In this document: one piece after another, positions 52,604 to 64,000 of the stretch
Layout: every line of letters begins with the position of its first letter
Position numbering within the stretch: the stretch's first letter is position 1
Origin: Strobilurus pachycystidiatus
Lineage: Eukaryota; Basidiomycota; Agaricomycetes; Agaricales; Physalacriaceae
Assembly (NCBI GenBank): GCA_019915135.1
Contig: JAHLMK010000011.1
Span: 992,001-1,056,000 of the forward strand
Length of the DNA stretch: 64,000 nt
Direction: 5' to 3'
Notes under the pieces: model-generated
Told to the model about the DNA's origin: nothing
Database searches by the model: none
What the model saw: only the letters and a program-made list of their open reading frames with translations
Program-made: the position numbers and the translations under genes

Positions 52604-54603
52604 TCAATACTGTTCGTGTTCGCTGCTTATGCCCGTTTCGAGACTCACCCCTACTCAGACATTGACCAGCTGGGCACTCGTTTTGCGACCACTGTCAGCA
52701 TGTGGATGTTGTGAGTCTGTCTCATCTCGAACTATGAATAACCCTAAGTTCATCGTAAAAGTACGCACTACCCCTGGGACAACAAGAATTTCTATCAACG
52801 TGGAGACGACTGGCTTATAACCACGCGCTGGGAACAACTCGTTGCCATACGCGATCAGTTAACTTTCGTTGAAATGGTGACCTGGTAGGTCGTACTCCAT
52901 ATATGCAGTATGCCTTGACTTAGCTTCCACGAGGAACGACTGGGGTGAATCTGACTAGTACGTCCAATCGAAGTGACCGTTTTCTAGAGACTCAACGCAT
53001 ACCCCAGTTTCGGTCCATTCGGGGGTGCTCAGCCCGATGGTGAACCCAACCGCACATGTTTCATGGCTTCTAGCTCACTCCACCATTAAGGCACTTACTG
53101 GGCTCAGGACTTCCCTCATACGGCGTTCTACGATCTATCTCAATATTATATCACTGCGTTCAAGACTGGTAGTTACCCCGCCATCACTGTAAGATCTCGA
53201 CTCGTTGTTCAAACTTTGAGACTGATATGTCTGCAGCAAGACGCCATTTATTACTGGGCTCGTCCTCATAAGGCTGACACTGGGGCAAGTGTGGATACCA
53301 TCGGCAAGCCGACAGGCTGGAATTGGACACCGGTATGGAGCAGATTTCGCACGTTCGATCTGCAGTATGGGACTCATGCATTGTAGGACAAGATGTGGGC
53401 GGTGGTGTTCGCCACCGCTGATGCCACTGTGACACTTGGAATTGGAGGTTTCAATTCAGACTTCTCCGTAAGAGCAGGCGTTTCTAAGCTCTCTATTGAC
53501 CTACATTCCGGTACCATGATGGTCCAAATGACCAGAAATGGGGGAACTGTTATTTATGAAAATCCCCAAGACTTCGCGTACCAGTCTTCGACTGACAAAT
53601 GTAGGTTTTCTGATAATGTCGTGTCCGTCGCCTTCTTACCTTACCGTCAGACAACTACAATGTCTGGGCTTCCGCTGCTGGTACACACGTTTATCGCTCT
53701 CTTGAGCATTTCCTTGACTCACCTCGGACCGTTAGTTGGAACGACAGTACCGACGACATCGACCGTGATGACCGCCACCACATCCACAGAGGCTAGCTCG
53801 CCAACTTCGAGCAGCGGCTGGACCAATCTTGGCTGCATGAATGATGTCTCAGGACGCGCCCTCACTGGGCCTAGCTACTCAAGCAACGATATGACACCGG
53901 ACAAGTGCACGGCATTCTGCTCCGACTACGCGTATGCTGGGACCGAATACTAGTGAGTGTCAATCATCATCTGAAGGAAGTTTCTCGCTGACGGTGATTG
54001 TAGTAACGAATGTATGTAGATTCAAAAGAAGTGACCTGGATACCTCTGACCTCTTGCAGGTTATTGCGGTGACTCCTTGACGGGTAATGGCGCGTCAGGT
54101 GAAATGATCGACTCTAGCGCTTGCAATACCCCCTGTAGTGGGGATAGCTCCAAAATGTGTGGTTCTGCATGGGTTCTTAGCGTCTACGGGAAGTCAGCAT
54201 CGATTGGTATCACGACGACACCGACAAGCTCGCCATGGATCGAGTACGCGTGTTACACTGATTCCTCCAATCGTGTTCTATTTGGCCACTCATACAACCA
54301 AGCCGACATGACACCCAGTAAATGCCAGGGATATTGCCAGAACTATGCATACGCGGGCACCGAGTCCAGGTTCGTGTCTCTTCTTGGAATCTGACTACTC
54401 CATTTTCATCGTTCTTCTTCAGCACTGAGTGCTACTGCGGGGATTCTCTCAATGGTGGCGGATATGTTGACTGGCCGCACTGTTATGCCTCTTGTGCTGG
54501 CGATAGTTCCAAGACGTGTGGTGGTGCCTGGACTTTAAGTCTATACAAGAAAGATACTACAGCCACCGCCATAACCACTAGCAACACGCCTAGGAGCGTG
54601 TGA
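52604..54603 (+). CDS. GH71 alpha-1,3-glucanase C-terminal part with two WSC domains, 5' truncated
   Basis: Many short exons. The first ends near 52710 and joins HYPWDNKNF..., then RGDDWL, a TRWEQL helix, FVEMVTW, NDWGESDY (after an intron at about 52885), AFKTGSYPAI, YYWARPH, GKPTGWNWT and WAVVFATADATVTLG. This is the conserved second half of GH71, which cleaves alpha-1,3-glucan of fungal walls. A Thr/Ser linker follows, then two WSC domains with paired cysteines (about 53815-54170 and 54230-54535). A catalytic N-terminal half of about 200 residues is missing, so the enzyme is probably inactive. WSC domains bind cell-wall glycans. The gene may have been cut by the mobile DNA to its left. Confidence 0.72.
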
Positions 54604-55649
54604 CATCGTTGCTTCATCGCCGCCACGATCGTTGAACTTCACAATACTGTATCTTACGCGTATATTTCAGGTCGGCGTCGACATGCCATCTGCTAGCTAG
54701 ACACGAGTACTATAAGAACGATTGTTTTCTGACAGTTCACATTGAGATCCTGGTAATGAGAGTCACGTCTGCGCCATCGTGTCTTCAAAAGCCTGTCGTC
54801 AATGCGTAGATAGCAGAACATCGCATCTATTGACCGCGATGTTCCTCGACCTCCGACCTTGAGACTACCCTTACTAGTACGCGTACTCCTCAATTTTTCA
54901 TTCTGTCTCTAACGCTTCCGACTTTGGGACACCGGCTGCAGACTGTGTCCGAGCTTGAAATCATTTCCCACGAATATAGTCTCTCTCTTTTCACCCCCAA
55001 GGAGGATGTCGACGGCCTCATAACCTGTCTGCCGCTCACGCCCTCGAGAGGCATATCTCCTCATACGCAAGCGGGCGCATATCTCTGGACCCGAATGATT
55101 CGAGTTAACGTTTTGGCACTCTGGCAATTCGATACTCGGTGATTGGAATTGAATGAACGGAGATCCACAGCTATGTCTTGTCGGTGATCAACAGGCTCGT
55201 CGCGACTCCCGCTTTCCAGTCCAGACCCATTTTGGCTCGGGTCCGGCGCCATCTTGACATTGGCCGCTGCTTCCCGAAGCGCGAGAGCCGTCTTTTAAAT
55301 TGACGACCTGCGGTGATTACCTGGTGAGATGCACAAGGATATTGAATGACTCTAGGCAAGGCAACTGAAAACATCTCACTGCTGCCTTGTCGAAGCCGTC
55401 TCCCTTCAACATCCTGTCAAACAAGAAAATCAATAACATCTAACTGACGGCGTCACCCGCCTCCACCTTCTCGACCACCTCTAGTTTCTGTCTAGAGCTG
55501 CCACTTGAAGCGCTTCATCCATCGACTCTCCTCCCGCTGCGATATAAAAACTTGAAGTTTGCCGTTATGGGTGGTATCATCAGTCTTTGAACTGCGTTGA
55601 TCCTCACTCTCAGGCGTGTAGACTTGTACCTTCATCCTCACGCTCCAGA
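54604..55649. other. Intergenic region with a TATA box
   Basis: About 1 kb without a credible gene; the short open frames here have no domain and no consistent splicing. TATAAAAA stands at 55543-55550, about 100 nt before the ATG at 55650, and is the likely promoter of the next gene. Confidence 0.6.
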
Positions 55650-56393
55650 ATGGCCCGTGCACCACTCTTCGCAGTCAGACTAGCTTCGTACGCCATGGCG
55701 TTCGCGTGGGGAGCTGCTAGCCTCTCAATCGGTCTCAACACCGTGGTCAAGCAGAATAGGCTCAAATCGTACTTGCGTCGCTCAGTTGCACCTCTCGGAA
55801 TTACGCTTCGCTTGGTTACGAACAGTACGTGTACCGTTCATCATCATTGTAAGCCTCTAGATCTCATCGTCACCGTGCTGCAGATGTCGTACACCCCGCA
55901 ATCGCATCTGAAGTGTTCTGCGTGATCATCTGCCTATTCTCTGTCGTTGCCCTTATTGGCCTCTTTGCTCCCAAAGGCTCGACCAGGCAGGCATTAAAGA
56001 TACAGGGCGGCATCTTTGCATTCCTTACGATCGCGCTTTTTGCATGCCAAGTCGCTGTGTCGAATGCAGTGGCTAACAAACGCGTGCGGATCTGGGGCTG
56101 GACTGCCGATGGTCAGGAGCTTCCCTACTCTGCCCTGCTAGCAACGGCAAAGTCTCTCGGTGTGAGCCCTTGGTACAAGCACATCGACTACAGTGAGTGC
56201 CTCTCAAGTCATTTTCCCACAAGATTTTCACTTTGATATAGTTCTCTGGTTCGGAATCATCCCGTGGTTCGCGTTTCTCTTTGCCGCGACCTCTGCTGTC
56301 GTGTCTTACATGGCTGTCGGCAAGGTTCGTGACACCTACACAACTGAGAGGGCGAGGGAGGCAGGAATGACGGAAGTACGGCCGGCAGTCTAA
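55650..56393 (+). CDS. Four-helix membrane protein (MARVEL-like topology), unknown function
   Basis: Exons start at the ATG at 55650, with introns near 55825-55884 and 56192-56240 (both GT-AG, in frame) and a stop at 56391-56393; about 210 aa. Four hydrophobic segments are visible: one in the first 30 residues, two close together after the first intron (VFCVIICLFSVVALIGLF and IFAFLTIALFACQVAV), and one after the second intron. The loop between helices 3 and 4 has Trp and charged residues. The topology resembles fungal MARVEL or tetraspan proteins, but no sequence motif settles the family. It is likely in the plasma membrane or an endomembrane. Confidence 0.72.
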
Positions 56394-56806
56394 GGATTGA
56401 ACGACGATAGTTTGAATGAAATTTAGATTCACGTCCTTGATGTTTTCTTGTTGTAACGCTTAGATTAAGCTTTCGATTCTAATACTTACTTGATAATGAT
56501 GATCCACATGCATAGTGCCGTGCAGACTCTCCATCGGGGGACCAGAAGCAACCTACAAGGAGACGTAAGTCATTGAACAGCGTGACTTTGCGGGCACGAA
56601 TGTCAGCAGACTCAGATGAGACCCAGAAATCTGTTGTTCAGTGCGGTAGAACACGCGACGCGTGGATCGTCGGCAGGATCAATTATCGGGTCGGTTTCCT
56701 CGGCTTGTGCGCACAGGCATGCTCACGTGGCGGTGACGACACGCGTGAACAGTTACAGCACACCTGTGGCACACCTCCTTACTTCCTTCCACCACCTGCC
56801 AGGAAA
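56394..56806. other. Intergenic region
   Basis: 413 bp between two genes on the plus strand. Nothing distinctive was found; it should hold the terminator of the first and the promoter of the second. Confidence 0.5.
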
Positions 56807-58021
56807 ATGTCGATGACTGCCGCCGGTCCTGAGGCCCAGGACTCCATTTTTGATGCTGATAGGCCCAAAGACATTCCCAGTAACCTCGCCCGGGCCGTAG
56901 CGCGCATGGAATTTCCTCCATCGTATATTGTGGTCGGTGTCTACAGGCTCTTTACGGACAAGACGCTGTATAAACCTGTCTGGGATAAATGCAAGCATGG
57001 CACTCAACGTGGCGGTATCATTGCTATTGCTTGGGTATGCTTATGAACTGGGAGGTGGACATGTTATGACATAACCTTCACACGTAGGGTGTATCCACAT
57101 ACAGTCTGCAGCGCAAGTTTGTCGAATACTTCATGTCAAAGTAAGCGATCTGTCTCGCTGCTTTCTGAATGATTCTCAAACTGTCTAGCTCTCCGCGGGT
57201 TACTGGACTGTCGCACGACTCATTGCTCGGCTTCAAGATGCCCTTCGACCTCTACACTTGTAGGTCTGCAAGCATTGAGATACTACTATACAACTCATCA
57301 TATTCGAGACGCCACCTTCGTCTTTGTCGCATCTCAGGCGACCATGATCCTCAATTTCTTCCTCTTTCGCAACGTGCGCCTAGCACGCTACCGCGCCTAT
57401 GACCAGACTGTTGCATCGCGCGGTAAAGGTCCCGACTTCTGGCAGCCCTATGTCGAGGAATGGGATAACCCTCCCATTGTGAAGAAGGCCTGGACTGACA
57501 AGTTATTTGGGAGCTGGGTCACTGGCTTCGTGATGAAAAAGGGTAAGAGTACTCGCTTCGAAATGACAGACTCAGATACATCTGACCCTATATAAATCAG
57601 TCTTGCTCACACCGGTCAACTTCATTCCATTCATTGGTATAGTGATCGCTGCCTGGTTCAAAGGTCTCGGAACAGCGCGCGATTTGCACCGTCGGTACTT
57701 TGAGGCCAAAAAGATGACCCCAGAACAGGTTGATGTGTACATGGAGGAACACAAGTGGGATTATCGCAGTGAGTAGTTCAATCTCTGTGCCCAAAGCCGA
57801 AGTCTTATGTCAATAGCTTTTGGGTTTACTGCAGCGTTGTTAGAGGGGATACCGATTCTTGGTATCGTGTTTACGGTGTCGAACCGGATTGGGGCGGCGA
57901 TGTGGGCACACGGTAAGAGAGAGCCCCGTCATTCGAAACACCTCAGCTTAGCGGGTTTCAAATTCTAGATCTGGAGAAAAGGCAGCATTACTTTGCTGAG
58001 AAGAAACTGAAGCAGATGTAG
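56807..58021 (+). CDS. RRT8/LDS-like (EI24-related) membrane protein
   Basis: Seven exons start at the ATG at 56807. The introns are short and GT-AG, including one with donor GTAGGT near 57262 that removes a stretch also open in another frame. The product is about 285 aa. It has about four membrane segments and the conserved-looking blocks of the yeast RRT8/LDS family: a VTGLSHD loop, a DQTVASRGKGPDFWQPYVEEW-like block, TPVNFIPFIGIV, an RRYFEAKKMT helix, LLEGIPILGIVF and a NRIGAAMWA end. Yeast members sit on lipid droplets and the spore wall; the role here is inferred only. Confidence 0.72.
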
Positions 58022-58145
58022 ATAGATGTCTTGGGTGATGCCATAACTTACATCCAGATATTCATTACATGCGCACGATACATGGTGTACGATACAATAT
58101 ATATAAGAAGTACTGTAGTCTCGATAGTCACGCGAAGCAGCTGGT

Positions 58146-59612
58146 CTACAAATACACGCGCCGCAGGTCTGTCGCTCCTGTGATGCGTTTGCAGATAGGG
58201 CATAGTTTCGTAGAGCCTAAACAGCGGAGCCAGCACTCGCGGCAGCATGTGTGCCAGCAACCAGTTGAGACGGTGGGCTCGTTGTACGGGTCCAGGCAGA
58301 TTCGACATAAGAGTGAAGTCGTCGAAGAGACTCGGGTGGCTTCCTGCAATCAGATCAGCCGGAGTACAACAGTATGAAACAAAAAGAGAACTGACCAGGA
58401 ACTTCACTTTCTCCTCCAGCGCTGCAATCGTGGCGCTCTTGCTTCCCGACTTTCTGGCGGAGCGGACGGCAAGATCCATTCTGTCCGCGTCGCCTATACC
58501 CATCACCTCGACCATTTTCGCCTTAACGGCGTCAAGGCCATCTGTTGTGTCCCGCTCTTTTCCTTTCCACACCTTGCCTGCGGCGACCAGTTCTCGAAGC
58601 GTGCTGTCGGCTTCATCATCATCGTTCTCAATGTCTATTTCAAGGTCTTGTGATACAGGCTCTGGCGGCGTTAGCGAGAGTATATCGCCCTCTGTGAACT
58701 GAGCGCAGCCAAAAGCCTCGTCATCGCCGTCGACGTCAATTTCTTCTTCGATGTCTTGTTCATTGCGGTCTCGAGTATGGAAGCCCGTGCCTGGAGATGC
58801 TAAGAGGACAGTCGAAGGAGAAACCAATGGCGGCTACGAACCTCTGACATTCCCGACGATAGTTTCCTCGGCTTCATCCCATTCCTGCTCTTCCTCCTCC
58901 CGACGAAGCGTCTCTCTTCGCTGCCGTTCCTCTTCCATCTTTCTTGACTCGTCGGCCAGACACGCATCGACATGGGCGTCCAAGACGTCTTGGTCGCCGG
59001 AGACTGTGCCCAGGCAGACAGGGCAGACCATACTATGCCGACTGGGCCCAGCGCGGGGAATGAAGCCCTCTTCAATCTCCCTCGTCATTTCTCTCAGCCC
59101 AGCATAGCGCTTCTTTCTGTTTTTCTTGATCGAGGAGAGCGTCTTTGTCGTTTGGGTTGAAGTGGGGTCATGGGGAGTTGAGGAGAAGGATTTCTTGGCA
59201 CGGACAGCTGAGCGACGGCGGGGATTACTGGAACTGATGCAAGTCAAGTAGGAAACCGCAAAGATAATCATGTGAGCGCGTACCCTTCCTCGACGTCGTC
59301 CAGCAGGACCTCTGTCGATCCGATGCTCTCGATGATCTTGTCGACGCGTTGCGCTTCGAACGCGGCGTGTTTGTCCAACAAGCGCAGGGGTATATATTCA
59401 CCGCAGATGGGACACTCTCTGGTTTCGGCTTTGGCTAAGGCATGGTTGAGCGATGGGGATGTTCGGCGGGGTCGGACGGACCTCTCTTGCGCCTGGATGC
59501 GGGCGGCGGCGTTGCAGACGACAGCGACGACAGCGACGACGACCGCTCGCGCTTTTGTGGGCTCATGTGGGAGGCGCGGTCGGTGGATGGGAAAAGTGAC
59601 ACTGGATGTCAT
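58146..59612 (-). CDS. RNF220-like RING-type E3 ubiquitin ligase
   Basis: Exons on the minus strand run from the ATG at 59612 (first exon to 59284; the next starts at 59233; then from about 58801; the last ends at 58146), with GT-AG introns of about 45-50 nt. In order the protein has a CPICGEYIPLRLLDKH zinc finger, a second CPVCLG...H...C finger, an acidic linker, a coiled coil just before the last intron, and a C-terminal RING of the form CRICLD...CWHTCCRECW...CPICK, ending in DLRRVYL. The fingers, the GCWH RING and the LRRIYL-like end are characteristic of animal RNF220, which ubiquitinates nuclear substrates. Substrates in this fungus are unknown. Confidence 0.85.
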
Positions 59613-60249
59613 TATTCGAAAGATGGTTCGCCCAAATAGGCAATGCGCCGGCGCGCGCTCCTTCCTTCCCAACTACTACATACTTTCACTACCTTTTGAA
59701 CCGGCTTGCCTTGTCTTGATTGGCAGGACCGTTATCTGTCTGCGCACTCATCTCGCAGATTCCTGCGGCCCGAAAACGGTCACAACAGCTTGCCTTCACT
59801 TCATATGGGCATTGTTTCTCTGCTCGACCTATTCTAAGATTCGATGCGGCCTCATCTGACCTCCGCCCGATAGCACTCGGTGGTTGAAGATCACACGTTT
59901 CATCTTGCCGTCCCGCAGAGTGGAGAGTGGACGTCGCAGCGCACTAGCTGCAGCCGGAATGCCCGCTGCAGCCTCGACCCGTGTGTTGAACAAATCAAAA
60001 GCTGCCGGCAGATGGACAGCCTCTCCGCGATGGATTCATTACAACAGAAGGCCCGTCAGACGGTTATTGCGCCGCTTCTCCGCTTCTCCCTTCTCCATCA
60101 CGCGTACGTATGCTATCCTCGCGGGCTCTACGGAAACCACATGCTCCGAAGGGTCCCCTGCTTCTTCATCAAGCACCTAATAGAATCCTATTTAGCTGGA
60201 TGGATTTTAGAGTAGATTGTCCAGCTCCCATTCCAAGCAGACCATCGAG
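59613..60249. other. Divergent promoter region between the E3 ligase and the S28 peptidase
   Basis: 637 bp between two divergent genes. Several short open frames cross it but lack domains or splice support. No well-placed TATA box was identified. Confidence 0.5.
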
Positions 60250-62479
60250 ATGGCTACCTTGCGCTTTGTTGTTGCTGCGCTCTTGTCGTTGTCCCTTACG
60301 GCGGTAAACGCGGTCGTTCCAGACGGACGTCCGCACGCCAATGTGCCCCCCATGCCTCTTATGCCTGCTGTCGAAGTACCCGAAGCCCTACGCGCTGATG
60401 GCCTTCGTAGCAGTGTCTCCGCGGCTCTCCCGCCATTGAATACGACTTATTACTTCGACCAGCTTATCGACCACACCGATCCTTCGAAAGGAACCTTCCA
60501 GCAGCGTTACTGGCATACTTGGGAGTTCTATCAAGAGGGTGAGAGCCGCAACAGCATGTGTCTCCGTTCACCGTTGATGTTCCCCGACCCCAAGGCGGCC
60601 CCATCATCTTCATGACTCCAGGAGAAGCTAACGCGGCGCGTGCGTGACTGTTCAAACATCCAGACTCTACAACTCAACCTTCTTCATAGCCTACACTGGA
60701 TATCTCACCAACTTGACCATCAATGGTCTCATTGCGCAACAAGAGAATGGCGCCACCATCGTCTTGGAGCATCGTTTCTATGGTTTCAGTAATCCGTACC
60801 CTGACCTGTCCGTGGAGAGCCTCCAGTACCATACCATCCAACAAGCTATCGACGACCTCGAATATTTCGCCAAGAACGTCGTTCTTCCGATGCCAAATGG
60901 CGCGAACGTTAGCCCTGACAAAGCCCCGTGGATCCTCATTGGAGGCAGCTACTCCGGTCGGAGCATAATGCTACTTCTCTCATTCAGCGTCTCATTTGTT
61001 CAATCTCACAGGTGCTTTAACAAGTTGGACGATGGTCAAGTGAGTGATCCCATCATTGCCTAATTTTGTGGGTCGCTGACATCGAGTCCAGTAAACCCGG
61101 CGTGTTCTGGGCTGGATATGCCTCGTCTGCCGTCGTTGAAGCTATCACGTATGCCAATCATGACACTCGACGCGACACTGCAAGCTCACCCACTTGAGAC
61201 AGCGATTTCTGGAAATACTTTGAGCCCATTCGTCAGAACATGCCTGCCAACTGCTCGGCCGACGTCGCCGCGGTCATTGCTCACGTTGACCAGGTCTTCA
61301 CTGGCAAGAACACAACTGCTATTGACCAGCTCAAGGCGACCTTTGGTCTGGAGGAAATGACCCACCTCGATGATGTCGCGGGTGCTCGTAAGTTTGCTCT
61401 ATTCCAGCCCATCTCGAATGGTGGCCCGCTAACTTTCATCTCATCCATCCAGTTCGTAACAACTTGTGGGATTGGCAGTCCATGCAAACCAATTCTGGTC
61501 CTCATGCACAGTTCTTCGACTTCTGTGACGCCTTGGAAGTGCAGAACGGAGTTGTTGCCCCCGCGGAAGGCTTCGGCTTGGACATTGCCGTTGCAGCATG
61601 GGGTGCATACTTCAAGGATGTATACTATGCTGTCAGTACGTATCATCCTTTCACTTCAGTTCGAGTAGTCGGCTGAATTTCATCTAGTTTGTGGAACCCT
61701 TGATCCAGTGTAAGTCATTTCGAGCAAAATGTGTTTAGGGTGCTCATACTCCATTGGCAGAGACTGTCTCGGAACCTACGATCCAACACAAGCTTATTTT
61801 ACCGACACATCGGTCAATAACGCAGGCCGATCATGGACCTGGATTGTGTAAGTTCGCAATACGTTGGGCCCAGCTTAGTAGCTGACATATCTCACTAGAT
61901 GCAATGAAGTTGGCTATTATCAGGTAATTTCGAATACAACAAGGCGAAGAACACAGTCCTCAACGCTCCCCAGGACGGACCCCCGCAAGACGTCGACATA
62001 AAGCCACTAGTTACACGGCTCGTCAACGTCAACACCGGATACGATCCAGTACGCATTCTCCGTATGCGGTGTTTATGCTCTGACGAAATCATAAACCAGC
62101 GACAATGCACATATATGTTCGAGGGCGCCTTCAAGTCGAAAACGCCTTTGCCCAATGTTCAACATGTGAACACCGCATACGCTGGCTTCAACGTGGAAGT
62201 GGACCGTCTTTTCTTCGCTACTGGCCTGAGTACGTGAGATCTTTGCCGAGAGCCTAATTTGAGCTCATTGTTTTCGCAGGGGATCCCTGGAGGGAAGCCA
62301 CAATGTCGGCAGAGGGACTTAACGTCGCAAGCACCAAGAGTCAGCCAATAGTGGAATCTGACGGCTTCCACTGTTCCGATCTATCTGCCGCAAGAGGAGC
62401 TACGGATCCTACGATTGGGTCACTCCAAAAGGAAGCCTTGGCCAGCATGCACGCGTGGCTGGCGGAGTGGAGGAAATGA
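60250..62479 (+). CDS. Secreted serine peptidase of family S28
   Basis: About a dozen short GT-AG introns join in frame from the ATG at 60250 to the stop at 62477-62479. The protein starts with a clear signal peptide (hydrophobic core ending at AVNA). Family marks in order: YFDQLIDH, GGPIIFMTPGEANA, the IVLEHRFYGFSNPYPDLS block, the nucleophile serine in GGSYSG, VFWAGYASSAVV, CNEVGYYQ, the catalytic aspartate in GLRDPWR and the histidine in DGFHCSDL. It would cleave proline-containing peptides outside the cell or in the vacuole. All three catalytic residues are present, so it is probably active. Confidence 0.88.
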
Positions 62480-62804
62480 AGAGTGATTGCTGATCACGCG
62501 TAGTGGCAAACAAAATATACGCAGTAAATACGTGATGCTCATGTAAAACTAAGATGGTTACATACAGTGATGTGGCACTAGACACACGTAAAGAATCATA
62601 CGTCGTTTACTGATCGACTCTGAAGGTGGGTGAGTCCGTGGACCAGGTCAAATCCCCGGGTACATAGGTACTCAAGCTTGGTTTTGACTCGCGTATGACT
62701 TGTTACAGGAAGTCCCAAAAGACGGGAGGTACAGTACAAGGAGGATATATTTCGAGCATGTCCGATACGTATAATTAACTAATAATTTAGAGAGAAGAGA
62801 GACT
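62480..62804. other. Convergent intergenic region
   Basis: 325 bp between two genes that end toward each other. It has an AT-rich patch near 62770-62790 and nothing else of note. Confidence 0.5.
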
Positions 62805-64000
62805 TTAATGTTGCCTCTGAACAGACATCTTCGATGGTGCAGCACCTGTCTTGAGCTCTTGGACGAGTTCCAAGACATCATTGGCACAACCGAATGAGAG
62901 AGAAAATCCAGCACCGCCTTGGCCGTAAGAGTGCACGATGCGACTCATGGATCCGTCGGCCTTTGCGCGCAACTCCCGTTCAACCCGAACATTGGAGCCT
63001 CGGAAGGGACGGAGACCCTGAACCAGAGGCGCGTCGGGATCGTATTCCGCATTCTCCAGCCCAGGAACAAACTTGTTGCAGCGCTGGCGCATGCGAACAA
63101 TCTCGGGACTCTCCAAGGTGAGGTCGAGTTCGTACTTGTGCGGCTGCGCAAGTCCACCAAGGATGAGCGTGTTATCGTTTCGGGGAACAATGAAGACGAT
63201 GTCCTCGTCCTCGCCGCGAGTGTCATCGTGAGTAACAGCGAGGGCTTCGGTGACTTTTGGAAACCTCGTGCCATCGTTGACAACTCGAATGAGGGCGCCG
63301 CGAAGAGGATAGACAGAGGTATCGCCAGCGAGCTCGAGGCCAGCAAGGCCAGTAGCATTGACGATCGCATCAGCGCCGTACTCAGCAAGAAGCTCTTCCT
63401 CCTGATCAAGAAGATCTCCGCTAATCTTGCGAGTCTCCATGACTGCACCCTTGCAGATCAGGACGAAACGGAGCCAATTCATGTACGCGTCGGTGTCGAT
63501 AACCGGAGCCAAGTGCTGATAGGCGTCGACGACATTGGCTTTCTGGTTGACTTTGTGTTCGCAGACGATGTTGGCGTCGCGTCTGACACCCTTGATCTGA
63601 AATTCAAGTAAGTCTCAACTCTATCGCAGTGGGTTCGGTGGTTGGCTTACATTGCCTTGAGAAACAATCTCCTCATACTTGTCGAGCTGACCACGATCGG
63701 GCATGTTCTCAAGAACTTGGTCGAAGAAGAAGTTGGCCATGCGCATACGGACACCGTGGTCGAGGCACTCGTCGGCGGGCATCATCTCCTGGAGCTTGTC
63801 GAAGACTCGGTAGGAAGTCATGCACCACCTCTTCGAGTTGTGAAGGGAGATGACATCGGTGTGCTTTCCACAGACTGCAGGAGGCCACTCCCATCTAATG
63901 AATAGAATCTTTAATGACCGGTGGCAGACCTGGGTCGATAAGATTACTCACAAGGCACCGGCAATCTGAGAAGTGATGCGGTTCTTGGGGTCGGCCCAGC
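62805..64000 (-). CDS. D-amino-acid oxidase (FAD), N terminus outside the window
   Basis: Exons on the minus strand: 63952-64000 (cut by the window edge), 63651-63894 and 62805-63596, joined by GT-AG introns of about 55 nt. Recognisable blocks are LWEWPPAVCG with the SKRWCMTSYRVF helix, a VNATGLAGLEL turn, VYPLRGALIRV, GLRPFRGSNVRVER and the C-terminal HSYGQGGAGFSLSFGCA block that binds the FAD pyrophosphate. It deaminates D-amino acids to keto acids with hydrogen peroxide. The FAD-binding GXGXXG start lies beyond the right edge. The end (SVQRQH) is not a peroxisomal PTS1; a SKM tripeptide occurs six residues before it. Confidence 0.9.

Noticed and set aside
52870..53090. Stops in the GH71 frame taken as evidence of a pseudogene
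   Set aside because: Two GT-AG introns (donor GTACGT near 52960 and donor GTGAAC near 53039) remove them and restore the family pattern.
54909..55252. Short open frames between the WSC gene and the membrane protein gene
   Set aside because: No domain, no start context and no consistent introns.
58247..58702. Plus-strand frame of 151 aa over the E3 ligase
   Set aside because: Antisense shadow of the RNF220-like coding exons.

Overview
The window looks like a piece of an agaricomycete (mushroom-type basidiomycete) genome. The reasons are short (about 45-65 nt) GT-AG introns with CTAAC-like branch points, a KDZ-type DNA transposase with its CxC2-like cysteine domain, a small gene with RNase H1 N-terminal-like repeats, an alpha-1,3-glucanase (GH71) tail fused to WSC domains, and LTR retrotransposons inserted into coding exons.

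Layout. Positions 1-11549 hold the 3' part of a large Ty3/gypsy retrotransposon (element A, plus strand), with a rearranged pol at its left end and a 1671-bp LTR at 9879-11549. Positions 11550-17441 hold a cluster of small lineage-specific genes. Positions 17442-38220 are a complete copy of the same family on the minus strand (element B), with 1677-bp LTRs and a 4-bp target duplication ACGG. Positions 38221-40590 return to the small-gene cluster and the start of a KDZ transposase gene. Positions 40591-47436 are a different, 6.8-kb chromodomain Ty3/gypsy element (element C, minus strand) with 494-bp LTRs that look identical and a 5-bp duplication CTCTC, sitting inside the first exon of the KDZ gene. 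The KDZ gene resumes at 47437 and ends at 51474. From about 52600 to the right edge the sequence is ordinary chromosomal genes: a 5'-truncated GH71-WSC gene, a four-helix membrane protein, an RRT8/EI24-like membrane protein, an RNF220-like RING E3 ligase, an S28 serine peptidase and a D-amino-acid oxidase cut by the window edge.

The most unusual object is the element A/B family. Besides gag, protease and pol it carries a spliced sense gene after pol (663 aa, with a Zn2Cys6-like cysteine pattern). It also carries antisense spliced genes reading inward from a TATA box beside the 3' LTR. Element A keeps two antisense genes. In element B a 1.55-kb deletion between 13-bp near-repeats has fused them in frame. 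Element B also contains a 5.9-kb internal tandem duplication. Single-base indels cluster around that junction and around a fold-back in element A, so both rearrangements may be assembly artefacts.

Insertion history can be read by removing elements. Taking out element B with one ACGG restores a host reading frame, and taking out element C with one CTCTC restores the KDZ first exon. Element C shows a self-priming arrangement like the Tf1/sushi group. The small genes at 11.5-17.4 and 38.2-39.8 kb may be cargo or neighbours of the KDZ transposon. Three of them share a domain of about 56 residues.
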